Assembly: GCF_030406905.1 (NCBI RefSeq) | Contig: NZ_CP129137.1 | Coordinates: 1,358,001 to 1,422,000 of the forward strand | Origin: Streptomyces sp. HUAS CB01 | GTDB lineage: Bacteria > Actinomycetota > Actinomycetes > Streptomycetales > Streptomycetaceae | Reading direction: 5' to 3' | DNA: 64,000 bases | Part shown: positions 46,169-54,872 of the stretch, piece after piece | Layout: each line of letters begins with the position of its first letter | Numbering within the stretch: the stretch's first letter is position 1 | Made by a program: the position numbers and the translations under genes | Notes under the pieces: generated by a model | Told to the model about the DNA's origin: nothing | The model's input: only the letters and a program-made list of their open reading frames with translations | Database searches by the model: none

Positions 46169-46447
46169 ATGAACGAGGCTCTCGAAGTCTGGATCGACCA
46201 GGAGCTGTGCACCGGCGACGGCATCTGCGCCCAGTACGCGCCCGAGGTCTTCGAGCTGGACATCGACGGTCTGGCCTATGTGAAGAGCCCCGACGACGAG
46301 CTGCTGCAGGACCCCGGTGCCACAACGCCCGTACCACTGCCCCTGCTGACCGATGTCATCGACTCGGCCAAGGAGTGCCCGGGCGACTGCATCCACGTAC
46401 GCCGCGTCTCGGACAAGACCGAGGTGTACGGGCCCGACGCCGAGTAG
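46169..46447 (+). CDS. 3Fe-4S ferredoxin
   Basis: A 92-residue small electron carrier. Cys14-x5-Cys20 (ELCTGDGICAQYAPEVFEL) and Cys70 (ECPGDCIHV) fit a 3Fe-4S cluster as in Streptomyces ferredoxins that serve cytochromes P450; an extra Cys74 is near. No P450 is in the window. The ATG at 46169 opens the family-like N-terminus. The upstream region holds an inverted GTTGTAT / ATACAAC pair at 46078-46084 and 46125-46131. It diverges from arc over about 257 bases and converges on the next gene. Confidence 0.88.
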   Translation: MNEALEVWIDQELCTGDGICAQYAPEVFELDIDGLAYVKSPDDELLQDPGATTPVPLPLLTDVIDSAKECPGDCIHVRRVSDKTEVYGPDAE

Positions 46448-46476
46448 CCCGTCCGTCACGGACCGAGGGTGACTCC

Positions 46477-47064
46477 TCACACACTCCCGGTGGTGTCGCC
46501 GCCCTCACCGGACTCGACGAACTTCCCCCCGCTCCAGTGCCACTTGACCGTCTCGCGCCGGTCCGGGCAGCAGCGCGGCACGTCCGGCGACGAATAGCCC
46601 AGCAGTCCGGCCGTGACGACTCCGTCACCGACGGCCAGCTCGCCGACGCTCTGCCGTCGTGCGGGCTCCAGCAGGGTGGCGACGACGCGGGAGTCGCCCG
46701 CCCGCGACCGGGCGAGCACGTAGATCCCGTTGGGCGGGGTTCCGGAACCGGCCTCGCAGCGCGCCGCCACGACCGTCTCCGGGCCGCCGTCGCCGTCCAG
46801 GTCCCCCGTCGCCTGCTTCACGACCACGGTGGGCGCTCCGCCGCACTCCAGGGGCAGCGCGACGTCGTCGACCCCGGGGGCCGGTGCGGGAGCCGCTGCC
46901 GCGGCGGTGGTGGCTCCCCGGTCCCCGGACTGCCCCGCTCTGGCGTGGTCCGGCTGCAGCAGACCCGCCATGGCGACGACCGCGGACATGGCCGTCGCGG
47001 TGGCCAGCCAGTGCACCGGGCGGGCGTGTGTGTGCGCGAGATCCGGGACGGCGGAGGTCTGCAC
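46477..47064 (-). CDS. Secreted or membrane-anchored hypothetical protein
   Basis: A 195-residue protein with an N-terminal hydrophobic segment (about 15-38, HWLATATAMSAVVAMAGLL) followed by an Ala/Pro/Gly-rich linker and a domain of about 115 residues with cysteines at LECGG, AARCEAG and RCCPDRR. The stretch KQATGDLDGDGGPETVVAA resembles a VCBS/FG-GAP-like calcium loop, DxDGDG. Start GTG at 47064 with AGGAGA about eight bases upstream. No known function; exported by the look of it. It converges with the ferredoxin gene, 29 bases apart. Confidence 0.75.
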   Translation of the reverse strand: MQTSAVPDLAHTHARPVHWLATATAMSAVVAMAGLLQPDHARAGQSGDRGATTAAAAAPAPAPGVDDVALPLECGGAPTVVVKQATGDLDGDGGPETVVAARCEAGSGTPPNGIYVLARSRAGDSRVVATLLEPARRQSVGELAVGDGVVTAGLLGYSSPDVPRCCPDRRETVKWHWSGGKFVESGEGGDTTGSV

Positions 47065-47157
47065 CGAGGCGTCTCCTGTGAGCGGGCGGTTCCGGTGGGG
47101 TGCCCCGCATCGTGCCACACGTCACAGGGCGCGGGAACAGCGGGGTACGAAACCGCC

Positions 47158-47313
47158 GTGGCGAAAAACCGGCACAAACCGCCCGGCGCGAACCAACGCG
47201 GCCGGGCCGCCCGGGAGTTCCCCGCCGGTGACCGGAACTCGTCGTCGGCCCGGCCGCGTTGCCGGGAATGCGTCCGCCCCGCACCCGGAGCCGGGTGCGG
47301 GGCGGTCCGCTGA
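47158..47313 (+). CDS. Possible small basic protein (doubtful)
   Basis: A 51-codon reading frame (GTG start) gives MAKNRHKPPGANQRGRAARE and ends CGAVR. The start resembles small basic Streptomyces proteins that begin MAKNKNR. Against it: no clear ribosome site, and the frame spans two strong hairpins, one of them the likely terminator of trmI. I list it with low confidence as an alternative reading of the region. Confidence 0.25.
   Translation: MAKNRHKPPGANQRGRAAREFPAGDRNSSSARPRCRECVRPAPGAGCGAVR
47195..47260. other. Large two-tier inverted repeat
   Basis: AACGCGGCCGGGCC (47195-47208) pairs perfectly with GGCCCGGCCGCGTT (47247-47260); inside, GAGTTCC (47215-47221) pairs with GGAACTC (47234-47240). 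Together this is a 66-base hairpin with an internal loop. It lies in the gap between the hypothetical gene and trmI, next to a second hairpin. Confidence 0.85.
47277..47302 (-). terminator. Hairpin terminator of trmI
   Basis: CCCCGCACCCGG and CCGGGTGCGGGG form a twelve-pair inverted repeat with a minimal spacer, 19 bases after the trmI stop on the minus strand. No U-tract. Confidence 0.75.
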
Positions 47314-47320
47314 CGGGTAC

Positions 47321-48208
47321 TCAGCCCTTGTTCGGGCCCTCGTAGTCCTCGCCGTAGGCGCCCTTGGCGGGCCTGCGGCGGCGCATCGGCGGCTCCACGC
47401 CGTCCGCGAGCCGGCGGGCGGTGACCAGGAAGCCGGTGTGGCCGATCATCCGATGGTCGGGGCGCACGGCCAGGCCCTCGACGTGCCAGTTGCGGATCAT
47501 GGACTCCCACGGCTGCGGCTCGGCGTAGCAGCCGATCTCGCGGATGGACTCGACGGTCCGCGCGAGCTGCGTCGTGGTCGCCACGTAGCAGCACAGGATG
47601 CCGCCGGGGACGAGCGCCTTGGAGACGGCCTCCAGGCACTCCCAGGGCGCGAGCATGTCCAGGATGACGCGGTCGACGTCGGCGTCCGAGAGGTTGTCCT
47701 GGAGGTCCCCGACGGTGAGCGTCCAGGCCGGGTGCGGACCGCCGAAGTAGCGCTCGACGTTGCCCCTGGCGATCTCCGCGAAGTCGTCACGGCGCTCGTA
47801 GGAGTGCAGCATTCCCTCGTCGCCGATGGCGCGCAGCAGGAAGGCGCTCAGCGAGCCGGAGCCGACACCCGCCTCGACGACGCGGGCCCCGGCGAAGATG
47901 TCGGCGAAGGCCAGGATCTGCCCCGCGTCCTTGGGGTAGACCACGGCTGCGCCGCGGGGCATGGACAGGACGTAGTCGGGGAGCAGGGGGCGCAGCGCGA
48001 GGTAGGCGACGTTTCCCGTGGTACGGACAACACTGCCCTCGGGGGCGCCGATCAGCTCGTCGTGCGGGAAGGAACCCTTGTGGGTGTGGAAGTTCTTCCC
48101 GGCCTCGAGCGTGAACGTGTAGTGGCGTCCCTTGGGATCGGTGAGCTGGACCTGGTCCCCGACCTTGAAGGGCCCGCGACGGCGGGCGGCACCGGTCGGT
48201 TCGGACAT
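47321..48208 (-). CDS. trmI: tRNA (adenine-58-N1)-methyltransferase
   Basis: A 295-residue S-adenosylmethionine enzyme of the TrmI/Trm61 family that methylates A58 in the T-loop of tRNA. An N-terminal beta domain (RRGPFKVGDQVQLTDPKGR, THKGSFPHDELIG) is followed by the methyltransferase fold with the SAM motif EAGVGSGS (112-119) and DLQDNLSDADVDRVILDMLA. In actinobacteria it often lies near the proteasome genes. ATG at 48208 begins the family-like start; the frame is open upstream only as a shadow of the M50 gene. Confidence 0.93.
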   Translation of the reverse strand: MSEPTGAARRRGPFKVGDQVQLTDPKGRHYTFTLEAGKNFHTHKGSFPHDELIGAPEGSVVRTTGNVAYLALRPLLPDYVLSMPRGAAVVYPKDAGQILAFADIFAGARVVEAGVGSGSLSAFLLRAIGDEGMLHSYERRDDFAEIARGNVERYFGGPHPAWTLTVGDLQDNLSDADVDRVILDMLAPWECLEAVSKALVPGGILCCYVATTTQLARTVESIREIGCYAEPQPWESMIRNWHVEGLAVRPDHRMIGHTGFLVTARRLADGVEPPMRRRRPAKGAYGEDYEGPNKG

Positions 48209-48252
48209 GTGACCAGTGTATGGGCTGCGGGAACCCGCCCGTGCCACGCGGT

Positions 48253-49500
48253 TCAGGAGCCGGGACGGGCCATCGCGGCCACGAAGGCCCGCTCGACGTC
48301 CGCAGTGGAGAGCACTCCGTAGATCTCCCCGGTCTCCTCCACCACCAGGTACTCGGTGGCCGGATTCGCGCGCAGCCGGTCCAGGAGCGCCTCGCCGGCG
48401 AGTTCGGCCGGGACCTTCATGCCGTCGGTGAGGTCCTGGGCGAGGCCGCCCACGGCGACCCAGGGGCGGCGGTGCTCGGGCACGCCGACGATCGCGGTCT
48501 CGCGGACGAGGGCCGTCGGGTCGCCGTGCCCGTCGACCACGACGAGGGCGCGGGCACCGGCCTCGTTGGCGCGCCGCAGTGCCTCGGAGAGCGGGGTGTC
48601 CGACCCGACGGGGACGGCCCGCCGGGTGAGGGCCCGGGCACGCAGTTCGGGCAGGTGCTCCCGCAGACGGGCCATGCGCAGGCTGTTGCCCGCGCCGGTC
48701 CAGATGATCGCGGCGAGGATGGCGGCGAGCAGCGCGTCGGTGACGGTCTCCATGCCGCCGATGTCCTCGGTGGCGTTGCCGAGTGCGCCGGTGTGGGTCA
48801 GCAGCGGCAGGCCGATGAGTACGGCGACGGCGAGGGCGCGGCCCACCCACGCGGCGGCGACGGTGCCGCTCATCGGCTTGCCGGTGATCTTCCAGACGAC
48901 CGCGCGCAGCATCCGGCCGCCGTCCAGCGGCAGTCCGGGGAGCAGGTTGAAGGCGGCGACGATGAGGTTGGAGATCATCAGGCCGGCCAGCAGCACACCG
49001 GGGACGGTGCCGGGCTCGACCGCCTGCATGCCGGCGTAGAAGACGGCGGCGAGGACGAGCGACAGCAGCGGGCCGACGAAGGCGAGGACGAACTCCCGGC
49101 CCGGGGTCTCCGACTCCTTCTCGATCTCCGAGACGCCGCCGAAGAACTGGAGCTGGATCCGCCGCACGGGCAGCTTGTAGCGCAGCGCCGCGACGGTGTG
49201 GGCGAGTTCGTGCACCAGCACGGACGCGTAGAAGGCGACCGCGAAGAACAGGGAGACGAGATAGCGGGCGCCGCCGAGCTCCGGGAGGACCCTGTCCAGC
49301 TGGCCGCCGAAGACCCAGGTGATGAGGGCCGCGACCAGGAACCAGCTGGGGGCGACGTACACCGGCACACCGAAGGGGCGGCCCATGAGGATGCCGCCGC
49401 CGGGCTCCGCCGAGCGGTCCCGCTTGCCGCCGCCGGGGTCCGCTTCCCCCGTGCCGGACCGCGCGCGCGTACGCTCGCCGCTCTCCTCGTCCTTCTTCAC
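48253..49500 (-). CDS. Site-2-type M50 metalloprotease with CBS domains
   Basis: A 415-residue membrane protease. The zinc motif HELAH (His97, Glu98, His101) lies in a membrane helix and NLLPGLPLDGGRML brings the third ligand (Asp). Two CBS-like domains follow at the C-terminus (about 290-410), suggesting control by an adenosyl ligand. The GTG at 49500 has AAGGGA upstream; an ATG at codon 39 begins the conserved core and is an alternative. The first 38 residues are charged and Gly-rich. The nearby trmI and RecB-like genes are often conserved with it, but the substrate is unknown. Confidence 0.88.
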   Translation of the reverse strand: MKKDEESGERTRARSGTGEADPGGGKRDRSAEPGGGILMGRPFGVPVYVAPSWFLVAALITWVFGGQLDRVLPELGGARYLVSLFFAVAFYASVLVHELAHTVAALRYKLPVRRIQLQFFGGVSEIEKESETPGREFVLAFVGPLLSLVLAAVFYAGMQAVEPGTVPGVLLAGLMISNLIVAAFNLLPGLPLDGGRMLRAVVWKITGKPMSGTVAAAWVGRALAVAVLIGLPLLTHTGALGNATEDIGGMETVTDALLAAILAAIIWTGAGNSLRMARLREHLPELRARALTRRAVPVGSDTPLSEALRRANEAGARALVVVDGHGDPTALVRETAIVGVPEHRRPWVAVGGLAQDLTDGMKVPAELAGEALLDRLRANPATEYLVVEETGEIYGVLSTADVERAFVAAMARPGS

Positions 49501-49607
49501 GGGTTCCCTTCGTCACGAGGCGTCGCTCGCTCGATCATGCAGTGCGAGAGGGTCTGACGTCGATGGTATGCCGCTCGCTGTCGGTGGCGGGCCGTAGGGT
49601 CTGAGTC

Positions 49608-50645
49608 ATGAGTACGAGTCAGCCGCCCGTTCCGGAAGGCCCGCCGCACCCCGAGGGGGTGCCGTCGCCCGCCGAGCGGACGCTCCCCCCCTCCGCGGCG
49701 GTGCCGCCGCAGGCCGCCGGGGTGCCGCCGCAGGCCGCCGGGGTGCCGCCGCAGCCCGCTCCGGTGGATGTGCCCGGCTCGGCCGACGGGCATCCGGTGC
49801 CGCCGGAGGATCGCCCCTCCCCGCCGGAGGGCCGGCCGCCGATGTCGCTGTCGCCCTCGCGGGCGAGCGACTTCATGCAGTGCCCGCTGCTCTACCGCTT
49901 CCGGGTGATCGACCGGCTGCCGGAGAAGCCCAGCGAGGCGGCGACCCGGGGCACGCTGGTGCACGCGGTGCTGGAGCGGCTCTTCGACGCGCCGGCCGTC
50001 GAGCGCACGCCGCCGCGTGCGAAGTCACTCATTCCCGGTCAGTGGGACCGGCTGCTGGAGTCCCGGCCGGAGCTGGGCGAGGTGTTCGCGCAGGACGAGG
50101 ACGGCGAGCGGCTGGCGCGCTGGATGTCCGAGGCGGAGGCGCTGGTCGAGCGGTGGTTCTCGCTGGAGGACCCGACGCGGCTGGAGCCGGCCGAGCGCGA
50201 GCTGTTCGTGGAGACGGAGCTGGAATCGGGGCTCCGGCTGCGCGGGGTGATCGACCGGGTGGACGTGGCGCCGACGGGCGAGGTCCGGATCGTCGACTAC
50301 AAGACGGGCAAGGCGCCCCGCCCCGAGTACAGCGAGGGCGCGCTGTTCCAGATGAAGTTCTACGCCCTGGTGATCTGGCGGCTGAAGGGCGTGGTGCCGC
50401 GGCGGCTCCAGCTGGTCTACCTGGGCAGCGGGGAGGTGCTCACGTACGACCCGGTGGCGGCGGACCTGGAGCGGGTGGAGCGCAAGCTGCTGGCGCTGTG
50501 GGACGCGATCCTGCGCGCCACGGAGACGGGCGACTGGCGCCCGCGGCCGACGAAGCTCTGCGGCTGGTGCGACCACCAGGCGGTGTGCCCGGAATTCGGC
50601 GGGACGCCGCCGGTGTACCCGCTTCCGGTCGTCCCGGCGGGGTGA
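49608..50645 (+). CDS. RecB/Cas4-like PD-(D/E)XK nuclease with Fe-S cysteines
   Basis: A 345-residue nuclease. The core (from about residue 79, MSLSPSRASDFMQCPLLYRF) holds the catalytic motifs LRGVIDRVD and EVRIVDYKTGKAP (Asp and Asp-x-Lys). Cys92 early and Cys-x2-Cys-x5-Cys late (CGWCDHQAVC) fit a 4Fe-4S cluster, as in AddB and Cas4. The first 78 residues are Pro/Ala-rich with a tandem PPQAAGV repeat and are probably disordered; a start at Met79 (49842) is possible. TAGGGT lies six bases before the ATG, so the message may be leaderless. Orphan: no helicase partner in the window. Confidence 0.83.
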   Translation: MSTSQPPVPEGPPHPEGVPSPAERTLPPSAAVPPQAAGVPPQAAGVPPQPAPVDVPGSADGHPVPPEDRPSPPEGRPPMSLSPSRASDFMQCPLLYRFRVIDRLPEKPSEAATRGTLVHAVLERLFDAPAVERTPPRAKSLIPGQWDRLLESRPELGEVFAQDEDGERLARWMSEAEALVERWFSLEDPTRLEPAERELFVETELESGLRLRGVIDRVDVAPTGEVRIVDYKTGKAPRPEYSEGALFQMKFYALVIWRLKGVVPRRLQLVYLGSGEVLTYDPVAADLERVERKLLALWDAILRATETGDWRPRPTKLCGWCDHQAVCPEFGGTPPVYPLPVVPAG

Positions 50646-50729
50646 CGCACGGCCGGCCGCCGCCCGGGGGAGGGCGTCGCCCGGGGGCAGGGCAGAATGG
50701 GGCCGGTCCCGTATTCCTGAGGAGATTCC

Positions 50730-51401
50730 GTGGCTATCCGCGTCCTACTCGTCGACGACCAACCGCTCCTGCGCACGGGCTTCCGGATGATCCTGGAGGC
50801 CGAGCAGGACATCGCCGTGGTCGGTGAGGCCGGGGACGGCCTGCAGGCCCTGGACCAGGTGCGGGCCCTCCAGCCCGATGTGGTGCTGATGGACATCCGG
50901 ATGCCGCGGATGGACGGCGTCGAGGCGACCCGCCAGATCACCGGCCCGGAGCGGGACGGCCCGGCCAAGGTGCTGGTGCTGACCACGTTCGACCTCGACG
51001 AGTACGTCGTGGAGGCGCTGCGGGCGGGCGCGAGCGGCTTCCTGCTGAAGGACGCCCCGGCGAACGAGCTGGTGCAGGCGATCCGGGTGGTCGCGGCGGG
51101 CGAGGCGATGCTCGCGCCGAGCATCACGCGCCGGCTGCTCGACAAGTACGCCGGCCATCTGCCGTCCGGCGAGGAGCCGGTGCCGAACACGCTGCACACC
51201 CTGACCGAGCGCGAGGTCGAGGTCCTCAAGCTGGTCGCCCGCGGCCTGTCGAACGCGGAGATCGCGGCGGACCTCTTCGTCAGCGAGACGACGGTGAAGA
51301 CGCACGTGGGCCATGTCCTGACGAAGCTGGGCCTGCGCGACCGGGTCCAGGCAGCGGTGTACGCGTACGAGAGCGGGCTGGTGCGGCCGGGAGCGCAGTG
51401 A
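50730..51401 (+). CDS. NarL/LuxR-family response regulator, orphan
   Basis: A 223-residue two-component regulator. The receiver domain (1-120) has the acidic pair Asp9/Asp10, phosphoacceptor Asp55 (LMDIRMPRMDGV) and Lys (FLLKDAP); the C-terminal LuxR helix-turn-helix (about 155-215) reads LTEREVEVLKLVARGLSNAE and VSETTVKTHVGHVLTKLG. The GTG at 50730 has GAGGAG close upstream. No histidine kinase is adjacent, so its partner is elsewhere. A hairpin follows 140 bases later. Confidence 0.92.
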   Translation: MAIRVLLVDDQPLLRTGFRMILEAEQDIAVVGEAGDGLQALDQVRALQPDVVLMDIRMPRMDGVEATRQITGPERDGPAKVLVLTTFDLDEYVVEALRAGASGFLLKDAPANELVQAIRVVAAGEAMLAPSITRRLLDKYAGHLPSGEEPVPNTLHTLTEREVEVLKLVARGLSNAEIAADLFVSETTVKTHVGHVLTKLGLRDRVQAAVYAYESGLVRPGAQ

Positions 51402-51543
51402 CGGGCACACGGGCGGTGTGCGGTGCTCGGAGGGGCGCCGCACCGTAGGGCCGCGGCCGGTTGGGGCGGGCCGGCCGGTCGTCCGCCGGTGAGCGGGGCG
51501 GCGACGGCCCACCGTGGGCCCGCTGCCACCGCCGGGAGCGACG

Positions 51544-51575
51544 GACCCCGGGGCCGAGGGCCCCGGGGTCTTCTG
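51544..51575 (+). terminator. Hairpin after the response regulator
   Basis: GACCCCGGGGCC (51544-51555) and GGCCCCGGGGTC (51559-51570) form a perfect twelve-pair stem with a GAG loop, followed on the plus strand by TTCTG. It lies between the convergent response regulator and lipoprotein genes and may end both. Confidence 0.8.
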
Positions 51576-51627
51576 CGTGCGGCCGGGCCGGACCGGGACT
51601 GCTCCCGGACCGGCCGTCGGACGGGCG

Positions 51628-53211
51628 TCAGTCCTTCTTGATCTCCCAGAAGCGGAAGACGGTGGAGGCGTCGAGCGTCCACTCCAGGCCCGTGATGGTG
51701 CCGTTGTAGACGGCGTACTGCTTGCCCTGCCACAGCGGGAGGATCGGCAGTTCGTCGGCGACGATGTCCTGGAGCTTGGCGAACTTGTCACCGGTGGAGG
51801 AGCGGTCGGCGACGGCCGCGGTCTCCGGGATGATCTTGCCGGTGATCTGCTTGTTCTCGTAGTTGTTGCCGAGGACGTTGCCCTCGCCGAAGAACGGCTG
51901 GGTGAAGTTGTCGGCGTCCGGGTAGTCGGGGACCCAGCCCTTGACGTAGACGCCGTACTTGCCCGCCTGGATGCCCTTCTCGTACTGCTCGAACTCGACC
52001 GACTTGACGTCCGCCTCGAACAGACCGCTCTTGTTGAGCTGCTGCGCGATCGCGGCCATCTCCAGGTCGGTGGCCGGGCCGTAACGGCTGGGCGTGGACC
52101 AGAGGGTGATCTTCACCTTCTCGTCGATGCCCGCCTCGCGCAGGGCCTTGCGGGCCTTGTCCGGCTGCGGGTGGCCGCCGTAGCGGTCGAAGAAGGCGGT
52201 GTTGTGACCGGCGATGCCGGCCGGGACGATCGAGTGCAGCGGCTCGGCGGTGCCCTTGTAGACGTCGCGGACCAGGGCGTCCCGGTCGACGAGGTAGGCG
52301 AAGGCCTGGCGCACGGCGAGCTTGCCGGTGACCGGGTCGTTCATGTTGAAGACCAGGTGCTGGACCTCGGCGCTGTTGCCCTCGACGACGGCGATGCCCT
52401 GCTTGCCGGCCTCCACGGAGGCCTGGAGCCCGTCGATGTCCTGAGCGGTGAGGCCTCGGTAGGCGACGTCGACGTCGCCCTGCTTCAGGGCCGCGCCGAG
52501 GCCCTTCTGGTCGCCGCGGAAGAACGTCAGGGTGACACCGGTGTTCCGGACCTCGGCGTTGCCCTTGTACTCGGGGTTGACCGAGAAGACGGCCTCCTTC
52601 TCGCTGAAGGAGTCGAGCTTGTACGGGCCGGAGCCGACCGCCTTGCCGTCCGTGCGCAGGGAGCCGGCCTCGTACTCGCGGTGGTCCACGATGGAGCCCG
52701 CACCGGAGGCGATCTTGCTCGGGAAGGTGGCGTCGGGCACCTTCAGCTTGAAGACGACCGTGCGCTCGTCGGGCGTCTCGATGCTGTCGATGGTGGAGAG
52801 CAGCGGGCCGGGACCGGAGTCGCTGGCGATCTTCAGCGCGCGCTCGAAGGAGAACTTCACGTCCTTCGAGGTCAGGTCGTTGCCGTTGCTGAACTTGAGG
52901 CCCTCACGCAGCGTGCAGCGGTAGACCGTGCTGCCGCTCTCGAAGCCGCACTTCTCCGCGGCCTCCGGCTGCGGGGTGGAGCCGCCCTTGGGGAAGCTCA
53001 TCAGGGACTGGAAGACGTTGTTGAACAGCAGCCAGGAGCCGGGGTCGTAGCCGTCCGCGGGGTCGGTGGCGAGGACCTCGTCGGAGATGCCGACGGCGAC
53101 GCGGACGCCGCCTTCGGACCCGTCGCCCTGCTCCGAGCCGCAGCCCGCCAGCAGTACGGCGGACAGCCCCGCGGCCAGCGGCGCCGTCGTGCGCTTGAAT
53201 CGTGCCTTCAC
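51628..53211 (-). CDS. OppA-type peptide-binding lipoprotein 1 (no transporter partner)
   Basis: A 527-residue solute-binding protein, family 5. The signal peptide ends at the lipobox LLAGC; the mature part has the SBP_bac_5 fold (YDPGSWLLFNNVFQSLMSFP, REGLKFSNGNDLTSKDVKFS, GSGPYKLDSF, FNMNDPVTGKLAVRQAFAY, KGWVPDYPDADNF). GTG at 53211 with AAGG just upstream. It usually delivers peptides to an ABC permease, but no permease or ATPase gene lies in the window. The neighbour just upstream (59 bases) is a paralogue. Confidence 0.9.
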   Translation of the reverse strand: MKARFKRTTAPLAAGLSAVLLAGCGSEQGDGSEGGVRVAVGISDEVLATDPADGYDPGSWLLFNNVFQSLMSFPKGGSTPQPEAAEKCGFESGSTVYRCTLREGLKFSNGNDLTSKDVKFSFERALKIASDSGPGPLLSTIDSIETPDERTVVFKLKVPDATFPSKIASGAGSIVDHREYEAGSLRTDGKAVGSGPYKLDSFSEKEAVFSVNPEYKGNAEVRNTGVTLTFFRGDQKGLGAALKQGDVDVAYRGLTAQDIDGLQASVEAGKQGIAVVEGNSAEVQHLVFNMNDPVTGKLAVRQAFAYLVDRDALVRDVYKGTAEPLHSIVPAGIAGHNTAFFDRYGGHPQPDKARKALREAGIDEKVKITLWSTPSRYGPATDLEMAAIAQQLNKSGLFEADVKSVEFEQYEKGIQAGKYGVYVKGWVPDYPDADNFTQPFFGEGNVLGNNYENKQITGKIIPETAAVADRSSTGDKFAKLQDIVADELPILPLWQGKQYAVYNGTITGLEWTLDASTVFRFWEIKKD

Positions 53212-53270
53212 AGAACCTTGCCTCTTGCTCTCGTTTCCGGCCGCGCCCTTCGCGACCGGGTCATGAAGGG

Positions 53271-54872
53271 TCAGGCGGTGCCGCGCTCGAGTTCCCACAA
53301 CTGGAGGTCGGAGGACGCGTTGAGCGTCCACTCGACCCGGTTGATGTCCGACCGGGCGGCGACGTACTGCTTGCCCTGCCACAGCGGCAGCACCGGAACA
53401 TCGGTGGCGACGATGTCCTGGAGCTTGGCGAACGGGAGGGCGGCGGCACTGCGGTCGGCCTTGCGGCGGGACTCCGGGATGAGCTGATTGCGCGCGGCGG
53501 TGCTCACATACGGGGTGTTGAGGAAGTTGTCCTCGTCCAGGAACGGGGCGATGTAGTTGTCCGGGTCCGGGAAGTCGGGGAACCAGCCCAGGCCGTAGAC
53601 GGCGTAGTCGCCGCGCTTCTGCGCGGGACGGTACTCGGACCACTCCGTGCCCTTGACCGTCACGTCGAAGAGGCCGCCGGCGTTGAGCTGGTCGCGCAGC
53701 GCCGCGAACTCCTTCGCCGTGCCGGGGCCGTAGTGGTCGGTGGTGTAGTGGAGGGTGAGCTTCACCGGGGTGGTGATTCCGGCCGCGTCCAGGATGCGGG
53801 CCGCCCGGCGGCGGTCGGGCTCGGCGTAGCGGTCGAAGAACGAGTTGGTGTGGCCCGTGATGCTCGTGGGGATCAGCGAGTAGAGCGGCTCGGCCGTGGC
53901 GCCGTAGACATTGCTCGCGATCTTGCCGCGGTCGACGACGGAGGCCATGGCCTGGCGGACCGCCTTGTCCTTGACGGACGGGTCGTCGGTGTTGAAGGCG
54001 AGGTAGCGGATCTCCAGCCCGGGGACCTCGCTGAGCTCGATGTCGTCCTTCGGGTGCTCCTGCAGGTCCCTGATCTGCTCCGGGGACATGGCGCGGGCCA
54101 TCATGTCGATCTCGCCGGACTCCAGGGCCTCGCCCATGGTGTCGGCGTCGGCGAAGGAACGGAGCTCGACCTGGTCGTTGCGGACCTCCAGGTCCCCCTT
54201 GTAGTGGGGGTTCCTGGTGAAGACGGCCCGGACGAGCCTGTCGCCGTCGGTCTCGGCCGCCATCGTGTACGGACCCGAACCGTCGACCTGGAAGCCCTCG
54301 CGCAGCTTGTCCCCGTCGTAGCTGTCGCGGCTGAGGATGCCGGCGACCGGCGTGGAGAGCTTGTACGGGAAGGTCGCGTCCGGCGCGGTCAGGTGGAAGA
54401 CGATCTCCTTCTCACCCCGGGCCTCGACGCTGTCGACGGTGGAGAGCAGCGCGGCCGTGCCGTTGTCGGACCTGATGTCCAGCACGCGCTCGATGGAGAA
54501 CTTCACGTCCTCGGCGGTGACCGGCTCACCCCCGGCGAAGGTGAGTCCGTCGCGCAGGGTGCAGCGGTAGGTCTCGCTTCGGGTGTCGGTGAACCCGCAG
54601 CGGGAGGCTGCCTCGGGCACCGGCCGGCCGCCGCCGCGCGGCACGTGCATCAGCGTCTGCACGGTCTGGCGCAGGACGTTCCAGGCGCCGGTGTCGTAGG
54701 CGAAGGCGGGGTCGAAGGGCGCGGGGGTCCCGCTGTCGGCGACGAACCGGTCCGTGGTTCCGACGACAATGGCGTTGCCTCCGTCCGGCGCCCCGGGCGT
54801 CGTGCCACAGGCGGCGAGTACGGGGGCGAGCAGGCCCAGCAGGGCCGGCAGCACCAGTGTCTTGCGGTTCAT
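53271..54872 (-). CDS. OppA-type peptide-binding lipoprotein 2 (tandem paralogue)
   Basis: A 533-residue family 5 solute-binding lipoprotein. The lipobox is VLAAC; blocks shared with the next gene include YDTGAWNVLRQTVQTLMHVP, DGLTFAGGEPVTAEDVKFSI, GSGPYTM and WFPDFPDPDNYIAPFLDEDN. The two copies have diverged widely, so the duplication is old. ATG at 54872 starts a good signal peptide (MNRKTLVLPALLGLLAPVLA). As with copy 1 there is no permease. The two genes are co-directional and likely co-transcribed from the 470-base region upstream. Confidence 0.9.
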   Translation of the reverse strand: MNRKTLVLPALLGLLAPVLAACGTTPGAPDGGNAIVVGTTDRFVADSGTPAPFDPAFAYDTGAWNVLRQTVQTLMHVPRGGGRPVPEAASRCGFTDTRSETYRCTLRDGLTFAGGEPVTAEDVKFSIERVLDIRSDNGTAALLSTVDSVEARGEKEIVFHLTAPDATFPYKLSTPVAGILSRDSYDGDKLREGFQVDGSGPYTMAAETDGDRLVRAVFTRNPHYKGDLEVRNDQVELRSFADADTMGEALESGEIDMMARAMSPEQIRDLQEHPKDDIELSEVPGLEIRYLAFNTDDPSVKDKAVRQAMASVVDRGKIASNVYGATAEPLYSLIPTSITGHTNSFFDRYAEPDRRRAARILDAAGITTPVKLTLHYTTDHYGPGTAKEFAALRDQLNAGGLFDVTVKGTEWSEYRPAQKRGDYAVYGLGWFPDFPDPDNYIAPFLDEDNFLNTPYVSTAARNQLIPESRRKADRSAAALPFAKLQDIVATDVPVLPLWQGKQYVAARSDINRVEWTLNASSDLQLWELERGTA

